A stretch of 34,554 nucleotides of DNA from a virus, in IMG/VR virus record IMGVR_UViG_3300037245_000471, positions 1-34,554 of that record. One strand, 5' to 3'. Below, piece by piece: positions 15,380 through 23,695 of the stretch (positions are counted from its first letter, which is position 1; every line of letters begins with the position of its first letter). A program made the translations under genes and the position numbers. The notes under the pieces are model-generated. The model was not told where the DNA came from. It saw nothing but the letters and a program-made list of their open reading frames with translations, and did no database searches.

Positions 15380-16555
15380 TTACTGACCCAGCAGGATTGC
15401 TGTGTGTTCGGGTTTGATGTTCTTAACGCCCCAAGCTGCAGACAGCTCGTAATGAACCTGACGATACTGACGGTATACTGCCAACTCGAAAGGCAGGCCA
15501 CTGCGAGGATCGACAATGGTCATACGGTCATCGGCCATGTCGCCGCCGTCAGGCAGTGCAGGAAGGCGCTGTGCGAGTACGATAGCGCTTGGTGAGAATG
15601 CCAAGTTCTGCACGGCACTGTCAACAACAGTGATATTAGTAGCGGAAGCACCAACTGCAACACGGATGCCAGGCGCCGCGATGGTGATGATATCACCAGA
15701 TGCAGGGTTAGCCCCTGCGAACACGGCAGAGGTAACAACGTACTTGTTAGTGTCTCCTGCGATAGTCATGACATCACCAGCACCAACAACACCAGTACCG
15801 GCTGTCGCTACGGGGATATCCACTTGACCGACTACAATCGCTACTGCTGTGGTCGTAGCACTTGCCATAGCGCCCTTGGTGTGATCGACAACCTGTGCGC
15901 TTTCTGTGATAGCAAAGCCAGCAGTGTCAAGCAGTACGCCTTGGCGCATCATCTGATCTTGGCCAGCGATGTCCATACGAGACTGCTTACCGATAAGGTT
16001 TGCGCCTGCGGTTGTATTGATGACCAGACGATTACCAACAGGAGGTGCGCCGTTGTCCTTCAGAATCTTGGCGACCAATGAGGCGTCTGTGAAGTCTCCA
16101 GCAGTACCGAAAGGCGTAATCGGAGTTGTTGCGTGTGCTGAATACGCGCGGCTAAACGTTGCGCTCAGTGCGCAAAGGTCAGTCTCAATCTCGTTGGCGA
16201 GTGTGCGGAAAGCCTGAGCAATCTGCTGTTGGCGGAGGTTCAAAGAGCCAGGGCCGTTGTTATTGACACCAAGGGTCTCTTCGCCGTTCCAGCGGAAAGG
16301 TACTGCACGGCTTTTTGTAATCTCAATCTTGGTCGAGCCGATGACCTGATCACCAGTGTTTGGCGCGCTGACTGCAGGTGTAATATCTGCAGCGGTTGAC
16401 GCTGGAGCGATATCAACGAAAATGTCCTGTCCTACTGCCACGTTGTCAGCTTTCGCATCACGTGTGACTCCGGGGATCATGCCGATAAGCTCACGGGAAA
16501 CAACGTCGAGTGCGGTGTACAGATCCGGGATGAGGTTTGTAAGTGTGTTAGCCAT
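15380..16555 (-). CDS. Major capsid protein, P22 coat-like
   Basis: A 391-residue protein starting MANTLTNLIPDLYTALDVVS, with SRELIGMIPGV early on and a strand-rich middle (about residues 235-315, GDVMTIAGDTNKYVVT) that looks like the inserted beta domain of P22-type coat proteins. The HK97-like core includes TKSRAVPFRWNGEE and the closing ELAVYRQYRQVHYELSAAWG. CGGAG lies before the ATG. It directly follows the scaffold gene and is followed by a terminator hairpin, as for a highly expressed coat gene. The coat call is firm; assignment to the P22 branch is by eye. Confidence 0.88.
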   Translation of the reverse strand: MANTLTNLIPDLYTALDVVSRELIGMIPGVTRDAKADNVAVGQDIFVDIAPASTAADITPAVSAPNTGDQVIGSTKIEITKSRAVPFRWNGEETLGVNNNGPGSLNLRQQQIAQAFRTLANEIETDLCALSATFSRAYSAHATTPITPFGTAGDFTDASLVAKILKDNGAPPVGNRLVINTTAGANLIGKQSRMDIAGQDQMMRQGVLLDTAGFAITESAQVVDHTKGAMASATTTAVAIVVGQVDIPVATAGTGVVGAGDVMTIAGDTNKYVVTSAVFAGANPASGDIITIAAPGIRVAVGASATNITVVDSAVQNLAFSPSAIVLAQRLPALPDGGDMADDRMTIVDPRSGLPFELAVYRQYRQVHYELSAAWGVKNIKPEHTAILLGQ

Positions 16556-16566
16556 TTGTTACTCCG

Positions 16567-17124
16567 TTAATCGTGTATTTTCCCGCCGTCACTGATATGC
16601 TTTGACTTGTCTGCGGGTGACAAAGCGTCGAACGCCTGCCGAGTGATTGAATTGCTGCCGGGTTCGCCCGGTTCTTTGTAGCCGGGAACCTTTGTTTTTG
16701 TCCCTGCCAAGGCACGGGCTAGTGTGAGCCTCTTTGCCAATGGTAAGGATTCATCTGATACTTCAGCCCTCAACGCTTCTGGAACATTCGGTAGGAGTGC
16801 GTCAAGTTCTTTCTTGTCACGCTCCTGATAACCAGCAAGAGTCTCATCACGCTTGGTAATGTCGCCAGAGAGGGAATCCACTTTAACCTGTAGTTGCTCA
16901 GACAGTGTTTTAAACTCGCCTTGCTCGGTGAGTCGTGCCGTCTCTGCATTGTCCCTTTCTTTTTTGGCTTTGTCCCTTGCTTCGATAAGCGTCTTGTTGT
17001 CACCTTCCAAGAAAGTCAACCGGTCCCGGTCTTCTTTACTCATCTGGCCTTTACTGGCCTCATCCAAGGCCGTCTGTGCTGCTTTCAACTCTGCCTGTAA
17101 ACCTTCAACCGTTGCTTCTGCCAT
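16567..17124 (-). CDS. Capsid scaffolding protein
   Basis: A 185-residue, highly charged helical protein with a long coiled coil (about residues 5-115), an Ala/Leu/Arg segment and a C-terminus ending in ISDGGKIHD, typical of phage scaffolds (the FDxLSPADxxxxIxxGGK pattern). I chose the ATG at 17124, which has AGGCAGGA upstream, over an upstream ATG at 17172. It precedes the coat gene, as expected. Scaffolds guide prohead assembly and then leave; no protease gene is visible, so exit without cleavage, as in P22, is likely. Confidence 0.82.
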   Translation of the reverse strand: MAEATVEGLQAELKAAQTALDEASKGQMSKEDRDRLTFLEGDNKTLIEARDKAKKERDNAETARLTEQGEFKTLSEQLQVKVDSLSGDITKRDETLAGYQERDKKELDALLPNVPEALRAEVSDESLPLAKRLTLARALAGTKTKVPGYKEPGEPGSNSITRQAFDALSPADKSKHISDGGKIHD

Positions 17125-17212
17125 TGTCCTGCCTTTCACCGCCATCCAGCGGAGATAAAGTGATAGGAGCATCCACCCCTAATGTAATTAACTGCCTCTT
17201 TGTAAACGTCAT
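17105..17212 (-). CDS. Possible 35-residue ORF before the scaffold gene
   Basis: The ORF runs from ATG at 17212 (AAAGGA just upstream) to TGA at 17105, overlapping the scaffold start in another frame. The product begins MTFTKRQLITLGVDAPITLS. It may be a small real gene or a leader coupling translation into the scaffold gene. No family is recognised. Confidence 0.33.
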   Translation of the reverse strand: MTFTKRQLITLGVDAPITLSPLDGGERQDNGRSNG

Positions 17213-17235
17213 ATCCTTTATGTAAACGAAAGTTT

Positions 17236-17667
17236 CTACTTGAACCCGTTTTCTTTTGCTATGAATTTTGAAACTCCTTTTAGAATTTCGTCAGCTTGCT
17301 TGTCGTCAATGCCGAAGAACTCACGGCCTCTTTCCTCGTTCTGGAAAGCCTTAAATCCTTGCTCGCCTGTTAACCTAACAATCGCCATACCTTTGCGGCC
17401 TATGGCAATCATGCCGCCCAACATCTTGCCGGTAAACGACAGGTTAGGCTTTGCGCTGCGCCCCTTCTTGCGTCTGAAGTCTGCGTACGTTGTGCTGTAA
17501 GCGTCAAAGGTCTTTAAGTCAACGTCCTTGCCTTCGCTCTCCGTCCTTTTGCGTACTGACTTCTGAACTTCAATAGCTACGGCTTTCCAAAACCGTGGAG
17601 AGTCAGGCGCGTCAAATGTAATGCGCGGTGTCTTCGTCTTGAATGAGAAATCAATTAAACCGGCCAT
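17236..17667 (-). CDS. Head-tail joining / virion morphogenesis protein (gpG/gp10-like)
   Basis: A protein of about 143 residues from the ATG at 17667, which sits two bases after the stop of the MuF-like gene; an earlier in-frame start inside that gene is unlikely. The segment YSTTYADFRRKKGRSAKPNLSFTGKML is cut here as YADFRRKKG and LSFTGKMLGGM. It matches the 'Y-x-RRKG...L-x-FTG-x-M' pattern of phage virion morphogenesis/tail completion proteins, and REFFGIDDKQADEIL matches the conserved end. It probably works at the head-tail connector. Its place upstream of scaffold and coat is typical of phages with a MuF gene. Confidence 0.65.
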   Translation of the reverse strand: MAGLIDFSFKTKTPRITFDAPDSPRFWKAVAIEVQKSVRKRTESEGKDVDLKTFDAYSTTYADFRRKKGRSAKPNLSFTGKMLGGMIAIGRKGMAIVRLTGEQGFKAFQNEERGREFFGIDDKQADEILKGVSKFIAKENGFK

Positions 17668-17669
17668 GG

Positions 17670-18437
17670 TTATCTCAATACAGGAAAGAGTTGATGCTGA
17701 CAATTGAACCCGCCAGGAGTACCACCCCACCACGGTTCGCCTGCTTCATTTGTGTGTTGCAACCACGCTGCCTTTGTCCTTACATTATCTTCTATTGCGT
17801 CAATGCACGACTGTCTTGATGTATCTATAATTGGCCCGACTGCCTCCCATAGTTGTTCGTCTTCTGGGATGCCTAACTGGTCGAAGATGTTCTCGCCGGA
17901 GACTCTTAACACCTCGCCGCCGAAATCAAGCACTGCTGTATTAGCAATCGTGCGCGCGTGGTTGGCCATTGGAGAGCCTTTCCCATCAACACCCACGGTA
18001 GCAGCAGCAATGCTTCTCACTAACGCTGAAAACGGCTGATTGCTAACTGCTTGCTTGTAAAGTCCTATCCTCAGTTCGTCCATGGCGTTGCGGCCAATAG
18101 CGGTAAACGCCTGAAGGTCTGCTCTGGCAAGACCTGCGAATATCTCAGCATCAGCCGGAGTAAACTGTGGTAGCGGTATACTCCTTGCCTTCATCGAGTC
18201 TTTGACTATCTGCGGGAAAGCTTCGTACTGCGCAATGTACTGTGCATTAAGAGCATTGTAACCGGACGTTTCTAACGCGCCGATTATGGCCGCGCGGTCA
18301 TTTAAAATCCCTATGGCGTCAGTGCTGGAGACAATATCTACCAACTGCCTGTCGAGCCTACGCAGTACAACATCTAGCCGCTTGTTGTATTCAGCGGCTA
18401 ACTTGTCTCCTGCATTGAGTATCTTTGTGTTAGCCAT
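17670..18437 (-). CDS. MuF-like minor head protein
   Basis: A 255-residue protein following the portal gene with a one-base overlap. The first 130 residues are helical. The C-terminal part carries the MuF signature: TANTAVLDFGGEVL, then SRQSCIDAIEDN and GGTPGGFNCQHQLFPV, a Cys and Cys-x-His pair that probably binds metal. In Mu and SPP1 relatives this protein sits inside the capsid near the portal and is sometimes co-injected. No toxin domain is fused at the C-terminus here; the protein ends right after the motif. Confidence 0.8.
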   Translation of the reverse strand: MANTKILNAGDKLAAEYNKRLDVVLRRLDRQLVDIVSSTDAIGILNDRAAIIGALETSGYNALNAQYIAQYEAFPQIVKDSMKARSIPLPQFTPADAEIFAGLARADLQAFTAIGRNAMDELRIGLYKQAVSNQPFSALVRSIAAATVGVDGKGSPMANHARTIANTAVLDFGGEVLRVSGENIFDQLGIPEDEQLWEAVGPIIDTSRQSCIDAIEDNVRTKAAWLQHTNEAGEPWWGGTPGGFNCQHQLFPVLR

Positions 18438-19834
18438 TATGCCTCGCTAACGATGTTCCCAAACCCTGGCACGTCGCCCTGACGGTCTGCGATAATCAAG
18501 GCCTTGCGCGCCTCAATCTCTGCGTCTGTAATGTCAGCGTCTTTATCACGCCAAATCTGCTCACGGGAAATCAACTCAAGAGCAAGTTCTTCTTTCCTGA
18601 TGTCGTGCGCTTCCTTCTCGTTGACAGGTAGACGTGGAGCAGGGAACTTCACAAGCAACTCTGAATCGGCTGGCAGTCCTAAGTTCTGGTCGTTTGAAAT
18701 AGCCAGGATGACTTGGTAGAAATCACGCTCAAACTGAGTCGCCGCCTTCAATCTGTCGTTGCGCGTCTCAAGATTCCAAATCTCTTCAACTACCAGCTTA
18801 AAGCCTGAATCAGCAGACCCGCCACCAGAGACACGAAGGTTAACGCCCCAATCATCAGCAACGTCTGCGGTCAGGTCTTTCAACCAGTTCATGAACTCGT
18901 CAAGGTTTATATCTGAAGACCTGTATTCAAGGAATATTGCAGCGCCACCGCCTGGGTCTTGAATCTCTACCACAGCGTCAGATCCTATGACCATATCTGC
19001 AGGCATTTTTGCATTAGTGAACAATGGAGGGAAAGCCTGGAATCTTTCAGCGTGTTTCACCTCTGTGTGCATGAGGTTAGTGCCTTCATTAAGTCTGACA
19101 ATCTCATCCCATGCTGGCTTGTGCCAGAAACCACAGCGCGGCCTTGAAGTATCGAACAAGACAGCTGCAGGTATAATGCCGAATCCGTGCGACTCTCTGC
19201 CAACAACAACAGGTTTACTGCCCACTAGCTCAATGTCTAGACTTTCTTCGGTTGTCCACATATGGAACAGTTTCCCGCCATGCGGACCACATCCAGCAGA
19301 CTGGAACATCAACGACCTAATCGTACCGTTCTTGAAATCGAAGTCTACATCACAATTACCACGATGCAGAATGTTAACCATTATCTTGTCTTCTCCGTTT
19401 TCAACCTCAACCGGTTGGGCGAGAAGTATAACCTCTTTCAGAAGACGTGCCACACTATCTGCCACATCCATAACAGACTCAAATCGTGCGTTCCTCAGTA
19501 TAGCCTTGTAATCGTCTGTAGCTGACTCGTTGAGTGTTTCACCTACCATAACCTTGCGCTCTGGTGGTCTCTGATAAGACAACGCTGAACGGTCAATAAT
19601 CTTCTTGGTGACGTTTACGAACAGAGGATAAACACCCCTTGCTCGCCAATCCTTAATCCCACCGTTGAGGATAGTCTGACCCTGACTGTCAGTGTTGCCT
19701 CTACCGTCTGAGCGTCCTCCGTCGAGAAGATACTCCAGGTGTCGCAATTGGTCACCATCGTAATAGTCAAGGGCCTTGTTTGCGCTCACTACATCAAGGT
19801 GTGTCATGTGCTGTAAGTGTTGGAGATGATCCAT
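18437..19834 (-). CDS. Portal protein
   Basis: A 465-residue protein between large terminase and the MuF-like gene. The central part shows portal features: a beta-rich wing (MVNILHRGNCDVDFDFKNG), GFWHKPAWDEIVRLNEGTNL (stem entry helix) and LKDLTADVADDWGVNLRVSG followed by the long clip/crown helices. The N-terminus has an unusual His-rich run (HLQHLQHMTHL, residues 3-13). Portals form the dodecameric DNA channel at the capsid vertex and bind the terminase. The call is firm from synteny, length and pattern. Confidence 0.88.
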   Translation of the reverse strand: MDHLQHLQHMTHLDVVSANKALDYYDGDQLRHLEYLLDGGRSDGRGNTDSQGQTILNGGIKDWRARGVYPLFVNVTKKIIDRSALSYQRPPERKVMVGETLNESATDDYKAILRNARFESVMDVADSVARLLKEVILLAQPVEVENGEDKIMVNILHRGNCDVDFDFKNGTIRSLMFQSAGCGPHGGKLFHMWTTEESLDIELVGSKPVVVGRESHGFGIIPAAVLFDTSRPRCGFWHKPAWDEIVRLNEGTNLMHTEVKHAERFQAFPPLFTNAKMPADMVIGSDAVVEIQDPGGGAAIFLEYRSSDINLDEFMNWLKDLTADVADDWGVNLRVSGGGSADSGFKLVVEEIWNLETRNDRLKAATQFERDFYQVILAISNDQNLGLPADSELLVKFPAPRLPVNEKEAHDIRKEELALELISREQIWRDKDADITDAEIEARKALIIADRQGDVPGFGNIVSEA

Positions 19835-19835
19835 G

Positions 19836-21161
19836 CTAACTAATCCTCACGGTTGCACGTCCTTGTGACGGGAACTCTGTATGAGCAAAGTATCTCAAAG
19901 CTGTTCCAATGTGCTGCGCGTTGTTTGTTTCGTCCTCTAGGAACGCTGAACCTGGCTTGCCGTTCACACCAGCTTTGACCTTTACTGTCGTTAATGCCTT
20001 ATGACATACAGGAGCTAATTCCTTGTTGACAAAAAACGTCCTCTCGCCTAACGAGTTGCGTATCTTTGCCTTCAGGCTGTTCTGACCGTCCCTGATTGAC
20101 AACGTGCTTAACTGGACCTTGCGGGTAACCTTGAAACCATGCTCACGAAGGATAGCCTCAATCTCAATGTAGTTTGACACCTTGCCGTGTTTCTCGCCAA
20201 CACGTCCAGATGGGTCACCGTATAGAATCACCGGGCATTGCCTGTAGTCTTTGTACCTATCTACAAACTCTAATGCAGAATCTCTTGCATCAGCATGGTC
20301 AATTACTATCTCATCAACCACATAACACTTGTCACCGTCTCGCTGGATGATAGCCGACGACATGGGCAGGAAGTTAAAGTCATGCGTCCAGATAATCGGC
20401 CCTGGCTTAAATACTCTATCTGTCAGATTATCATCATTGTAGTCACGATAGATAACGCCCTTGCCACGCAATACGAACAACCCGTTGACATAAGCCTCGA
20501 CAGTCTCAGCGTCGTAACCTTTCAACAGACTGTCAATGTATTGCCTTGGCAGCGTCTTGTTGTCTGCGCTTGATGCGTGGATAACCTCAATGTCAAAGTT
20601 ACCTGCTTCGTCACCCTCGCATATCTCGTAACCCCAATTCAGTTCTTCAGGAGTCCCGGTAAGCGTTATCTCTCTATGCCTAGCAATCGGATCTCTTACC
20701 CTTGCAAGCACTTGGTCAAACACTTCCCTGCTCTGTATGAAAGGTTCATCTATGTTAGCAGCGCCGATGTTCGGGCCTTTCAATGCGTCCGGGTCATCAC
20801 CTGAACCAATCCAGATTAAACCCTCACGGCCTTTGTGGTAAATCCGAAATTCGAAGTCGGACTTATTAAACGTGTGCTTTATTCCCTTGCCATTCAATAG
20901 CGTCTTGAGGTGAGGGATTATCGTTCTCTTTGCCAGCTTGTAAGACGGTGACACATACAGGTACGGGCTAGGTGCGTTATGAAGAGCCAGTGCTGTTGCC
21001 CTCTTTGCGCTTATTAACGTCTTGCCTCCACCGTATCCTGTTATCAATGCCTTTATGTAGGCTTTGCTCTCCCACCACTTTCTCTGGTGTGGGAACATCC
21101 CGCCACGTATTACACCACCGTCATCGTCAAGTATCGGATCAGTCTTATTCCATAAGCTCAT
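19836..21161 (-). CDS. terL: Large terminase subunit (ATPase and nuclease)
   Basis: A 441-residue packaging motor. Walker A is GYGGGKT (residues 42-48), Walker B is AANIDE (Asp138, Glu139) and the coupling motif is TGTP (168-171). The RNase H-like nuclease domain has HDFNF (Asp261), YGDPSG (Asp316) and a C-terminal acidic/His segment near NNAQHIGTALRYF. The enzyme cuts concatemers and drives DNA into proheads through the portal. Its ATG overlaps the stop of the small terminase gene (ATGA). Headful versus cos packaging cannot be told from this sequence alone. Confidence 0.95.
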   Translation of the reverse strand: MSLWNKTDPILDDDGGVIRGGMFPHQRKWWESKAYIKALITGYGGGKTLISAKRATALALHNAPSPYLYVSPSYKLAKRTIIPHLKTLLNGKGIKHTFNKSDFEFRIYHKGREGLIWIGSGDDPDALKGPNIGAANIDEPFIQSREVFDQVLARVRDPIARHREITLTGTPEELNWGYEICEGDEAGNFDIEVIHASSADNKTLPRQYIDSLLKGYDAETVEAYVNGLFVLRGKGVIYRDYNDDNLTDRVFKPGPIIWTHDFNFLPMSSAIIQRDGDKCYVVDEIVIDHADARDSALEFVDRYKDYRQCPVILYGDPSGRVGEKHGKVSNYIEIEAILREHGFKVTRKVQLSTLSIRDGQNSLKAKIRNSLGERTFFVNKELAPVCHKALTTVKVKAGVNGKPGSAFLEDETNNAQHIGTALRYFAHTEFPSQGRATVRIS

Positions 21162-21511
21162 ATGAACTCATCGTCCGACTTGAACTCTCCAACTGCAACG
21201 TCATGTTTGTCAGTCTGATTCAGGTACTGCTTACCGAGCCAGATCAACATAGTAGGGTTGCCTTTTTCTGCAGACTTGTACTGCATACGACGGAGCGAAG
21301 CACGTCCTCCTGCTGCGTGTTTTTTATAGTAGTCCGTAAAGCATAGTTTGTGCTCACGCTTAATTGCCTTCTCTAATGTATCGTAATCAATGCCAAGAAT
21401 AGACGCAATCTCTTCGCCGGTGCATTGGATATAGCACAGCTTTTCAACCTTCGGCCAGTCGATTACATTTGGTTTTCTGCCATCTGGATTGTTAGTGTGT
21501 CCCTTTGGCAT
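21158..21511 (-). CDS. terS: Small terminase subunit
   Basis: A 117-residue protein with an N-terminal basic tail (PKGHTNNPDGRKP), an HTH (CTGEEIASILGIDYDTLEKAIK, best seen around residues 30-50), a central helix pair and a short end. It directly precedes large terminase and overlaps the end of the ParB-methyltransferase gene by about 20 bases. Small terminases recognise the packaging site and regulate the motor; the site is usually in or near this gene, but no pac sequence is obvious. Confidence 0.85.
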   Translation of the reverse strand: MPKGHTNNPDGRKPNVIDWPKVEKLCYIQCTGEEIASILGIDYDTLEKAIKREHKLCFTDYYKKHAAGGRASLRRMQYKSAEKGNPTMLIWLGKQYLNQTDKHDVAVGEFKSDDEFI

Positions 21512-22697
21512 CTCTCTCTTCCTTCATCTGCGAGTATGTCTTGCCGGTTTCGATGTGTGTTGCTTCCTTGCCAGTGAAGTCTTGCCAGCGGTTTATGATT
21601 ACGTCTGTGAATTTTTCCTCTAACTCCATCATCATGCATTGCTTGTGGTTCTTCTCACACGATATCAAGGTTGAACCTGAACCGCCGAATCCGTCATAGA
21701 CAACCTTCTTATCTGACTGATCAACCATAGCCATGTCAATCAACTCGACAGGCTTCATCGTAGGGTGAACGGTGTTCCTCTGCCTCTTTAGTTGCCACAC
21801 ATCCCCACGGAGTGTCTTGCTTCCACCAAAGTCACCGTAATAATAAATTATTTCGTGCTGCTTGTAATATTTGTCAAGGTGTTGTGCAGGGTTAATCTTG
21901 TCCCATACTATCATCGCCTTTGGTTTTCTTGCGATATTCTCCATGGCTTGTTTGAAGAGGTGAGAATACTGCCAACTACAACAGACATACATCGTCTCGC
22001 ATCCCATAACAGACATAGAAAGGAAGTCTATGAAGTCAGCGTCACTCATTTTATCGTTCTTGATCTTGTCGCGCTTGTCGCTCACAGCCTCGTAATCAAT
22101 ATTGTAAGGCGGGTCAGTAAAAACCATGTCGGCCTTCTGCCCATCCATCAACTTCTCAACCGCATCAATACTTGTCGAGTCACCGCACATTAATCGATGG
22201 TTGCCGAGTTGCCAAATGTCACCTAGTACGCTAACGGGAATCTCTGGTGGTTCTGGAACTGCGTCTTCGTCTGTCAACCCTTCCGTCTGCTCTTCCATCA
22301 GCCCGTCAAGGAAGTCTTTGTCAAATCCGAGGAGCTCTGTGTCGAAGTCCAACTCTTGTAATCCCTCTATCTCAAGCTTCAGCATATCCAGATCCCACCC
22401 AGCATTAAGAGCCAGTTGGTTGTCTGCTATGATGTATGCCTTTTTTTGCGCCTCTGTAAGCCCTGACAGCGTGATGGTCGGCACATCGTTTAACTTTAGT
22501 AGTGCAGCCGCCTTCACTCTTCCGTGTCCGGCTATGATGCCACCGTCTGTGTCAATCAGTATTGGATTTGTGAAGCCGAATTCTTTTATAGAGGATGCTA
22601 TCTGCGTGACTTGCTCGTCGCTGTGTGTCCTGCTGTTGCAGGCGTAAGGGATAAGCGTCGCAGTCTCTTTGTAATTTATTGAAAGGTTATCGCTCAA
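21492..22697 (-). CDS. ParB/Srx-like domain fused to N6-adenine DNA methyltransferase
   Basis: A 401-residue fusion. Residues about 1-100 are a ParB/sulfiredoxin-type domain with IIAGHGR (54-60). Residues about 155-385 form a beta-class amino-methyltransferase: DPPY (195-198) comes first, then HPTMKP (311-316) and the AdoMet-binding FGGSGST (337-343). It should methylate adenine in a specific site, protecting phage DNA or tagging a packaging or origin region. The start codon is TTG at 22697, overlapping the TGA of the zinc-ribbon ORF upstream. This architecture is known in phages, usually near terminase genes. No partner restriction enzyme is present. Confidence 0.9.
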   Translation of the reverse strand: MSDNLSINYKETATLIPYACNSRTHSDEQVTQIASSIKEFGFTNPILIDTDGGIIAGHGRVKAAALLKLNDVPTITLSGLTEAQKKAYIIADNQLALNAGWDLDMLKLEIEGLQELDFDTELLGFDKDFLDGLMEEQTEGLTDEDAVPEPPEIPVSVLGDIWQLGNHRLMCGDSTSIDAVEKLMDGQKADMVFTDPPYNIDYEAVSDKRDKIKNDKMSDADFIDFLSMSVMGCETMYVCCSWQYSHLFKQAMENIARKPKAMIVWDKINPAQHLDKYYKQHEIIYYYGDFGGSKTLRGDVWQLKRQRNTVHPTMKPVELIDMAMVDQSDKKVVYDGFGGSGSTLISCEKNHKQCMMMELEEKFTDVIINRWQDFTGKEATHIETGKTYSQMKEERDAKGTH

Positions 22698-22861
22698 CTC
22701 GTAAATCCTGTAGTGTGGTCGCGTCTGTATCCCATCAACTGAACCGCGTTTGGTATCATCAACCTATCACAGCATAGCGGGGAATGTGGGAATTGTGTGT
22801 TGATCCACTTCTCTTCGGTCTTGTTGCACTTAGGGCATGTCATGTCTATGGGCTTAATCAA
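22694..22861 (-). CDS. Small zinc-ribbon-like ORF before the methyltransferase
   Basis: An open frame ends at TGA 22694, overlapping the TTG start of the methyltransferase. It could start at TTG 22861 (AAAGG upstream) or at ATG 22843 (49 residues). The product has CPKC near its start and CC about 20 residues later, enough for a small zinc site. The frame is the same as the gene just upstream, separated from it by one stop. It is probably a real small gene; the start is uncertain. Confidence 0.5.
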   Translation of the reverse strand: MIKPIDMTCPKCNKTEEKWINTQFPHSPLCCDRLMIPNAVQLMGYRRDHTTGFTS

Positions 22862-22891
22862 ATTGAACTGCCTTTGCTCTTTGGCCTCATA

Positions 22892-23191
22892 TCAAAACCT
22901 GTGCATAGGTGCTTTACTTGCTGGCCCATGCTTACCTTCTGCGACAATGCCAAAATCGAAATTGGGTGTTTCCATAACAGGTTTCTTGCTTTTAATCATT
23001 AGTCTTGACACATCGAACCACCTGCAATCTTTCTGCTCGCCGTCATTGTTTAGCCCTGGGTTTACTCCTGCCTGTATACATCCATACAGGTCGAATGATA
23101 CAGAGTCTACTACACCAGAGTATCCTGTTACCCTGTCTTCTACTTTAAGCCCTAGCATGTCTAGATGATTTTTTACATTTTGCATTATCAT
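22892..23191 (-). CDS. Conserved phage protein (DRVTGYSGVV / DLYGC motifs)
   Basis: A 99-residue protein of a family widespread in phages. LGLKVEDRVTGYSGVV, SFDLYGCIQAGVNP, a DCRWFDVSRL segment and GKHGPASKAP at the end are characteristic. The fold looks like an SH3-like beta barrel and the function is unknown. It is the first gene after the late promoter and its leader; AAAGGTGA lies before the ATG at 23191 (a second ATG two codons later is also possible). Confidence 0.75.
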   Translation of the reverse strand: MIMQNVKNHLDMLGLKVEDRVTGYSGVVDSVSFDLYGCIQAGVNPGLNNDGEQKDCRWFDVSRLMIKSKKPVMETPNFDFGIVAEGKHGPASKAPMHRF

Positions 23192-23209
23192 TCACCTTTC
23201 GGTAGTAGT

Positions 23210-23246
23210 AAAAAGTGGCGAGCCGGGGGAAGTAGTAACACGCCAC
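23210..23246 (-). terminator. Hairpin with T-run in the late leader (possible attenuator)
   Basis: On the minus strand GTGGCG (23246-23241) pairs with CGCCAC (23220-23215), followed by TTTTT (23214-23210). The 6-bp stem with a 20-nt loop is a weak terminator by itself. It lies between the late promoter and the first late gene, so it would act as an attenuator. A second GCCG/CGGC hairpin followed by TCTTTTTC precedes it (about 23281-23250). Confidence 0.35.
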
Positions 23247-23318
23247 GAAAAAGAGCCGCCCGGTAAATTCACGGAGACGGCACTTGTTTTTCTGTCGGCT
23301 TTCAGACGTTACAACGAA

Positions 23319-23348
23319 AGTGTACCAAATTGTTCGTGAGAATGTCAA
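23319..23348 (-). promoter_or_regulatory. Probable late promoter
   Basis: TTGACA (23348-23343), an 18-bp spacer and TACACT (23324-23319). It starts six bases after the stop of the upstream gene and gives a leader of about 120 nt before the first late gene. This is the only good promoter between the replication block and the packaging genes, so it probably drives packaging, structure and lysis. Confidence 0.7.
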
Positions 23349-23353
23349 GGGTA

Positions 23354-23695
23354 TTAAATACTTTGTGCAATCGTCAGACCCTGCCATAGGATCTTCTTCT
23401 TCCTGGCCTCCCTCCATAGCTCACGAATGGTCACCGTTAACGCCTTGCCCTTTGAATCCCTTGTCTCTGAGAATGGGCGTTGATAGTGAGCCTGTAGCAC
23501 CCACCTTGAACCGTCTGGGATGCAGCCGAAAAACTCAATCTGCCAATCTTTCCAGTTGAGCCGACTCTCGCTGTATTCCCTTGACTCTCCGCTCTCCGGT
23601 GTCCCTGACGCCATTATGCTTGCTTCTTCGATCTGTATGGCAGCGTTGAATATGTCACGTCTCTGCTCAATGGTCAGTTGCGTTCTGTCCCTCAT
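23354..23695 (-). CDS. Hypothetical protein next to the late promoter
   Basis: A 113-residue protein with an acidic N-terminal half (IQIEEASIMASGTPESGESRE), an aromatic middle (LNWKDWQIEFFGC) and a very basic C-terminus (IRELWREARKKKILW). I recognise no family. It is the last gene before the late promoter, the place where lambdoid phages carry the antiterminator Q. It does not look like a known Q protein, but a regulatory role is worth testing. Confidence 0.6.
   Translation of the reverse strand: MRDRTQLTIEQRRDIFNAAIQIEEASIMASGTPESGESREYSESRLNWKDWQIEFFGCIPDGSRWVLQAHYQRPFSETRDSKGKALTVTIRELWREARKKKILWQGLTIAQSI

Noticed and set aside
23145-23417. Open frame of 90 codons across the late leader
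   Set aside because: It covers the promoter and leader, overlaps two better genes at both ends, and its composition is unlike a protein of this genome.
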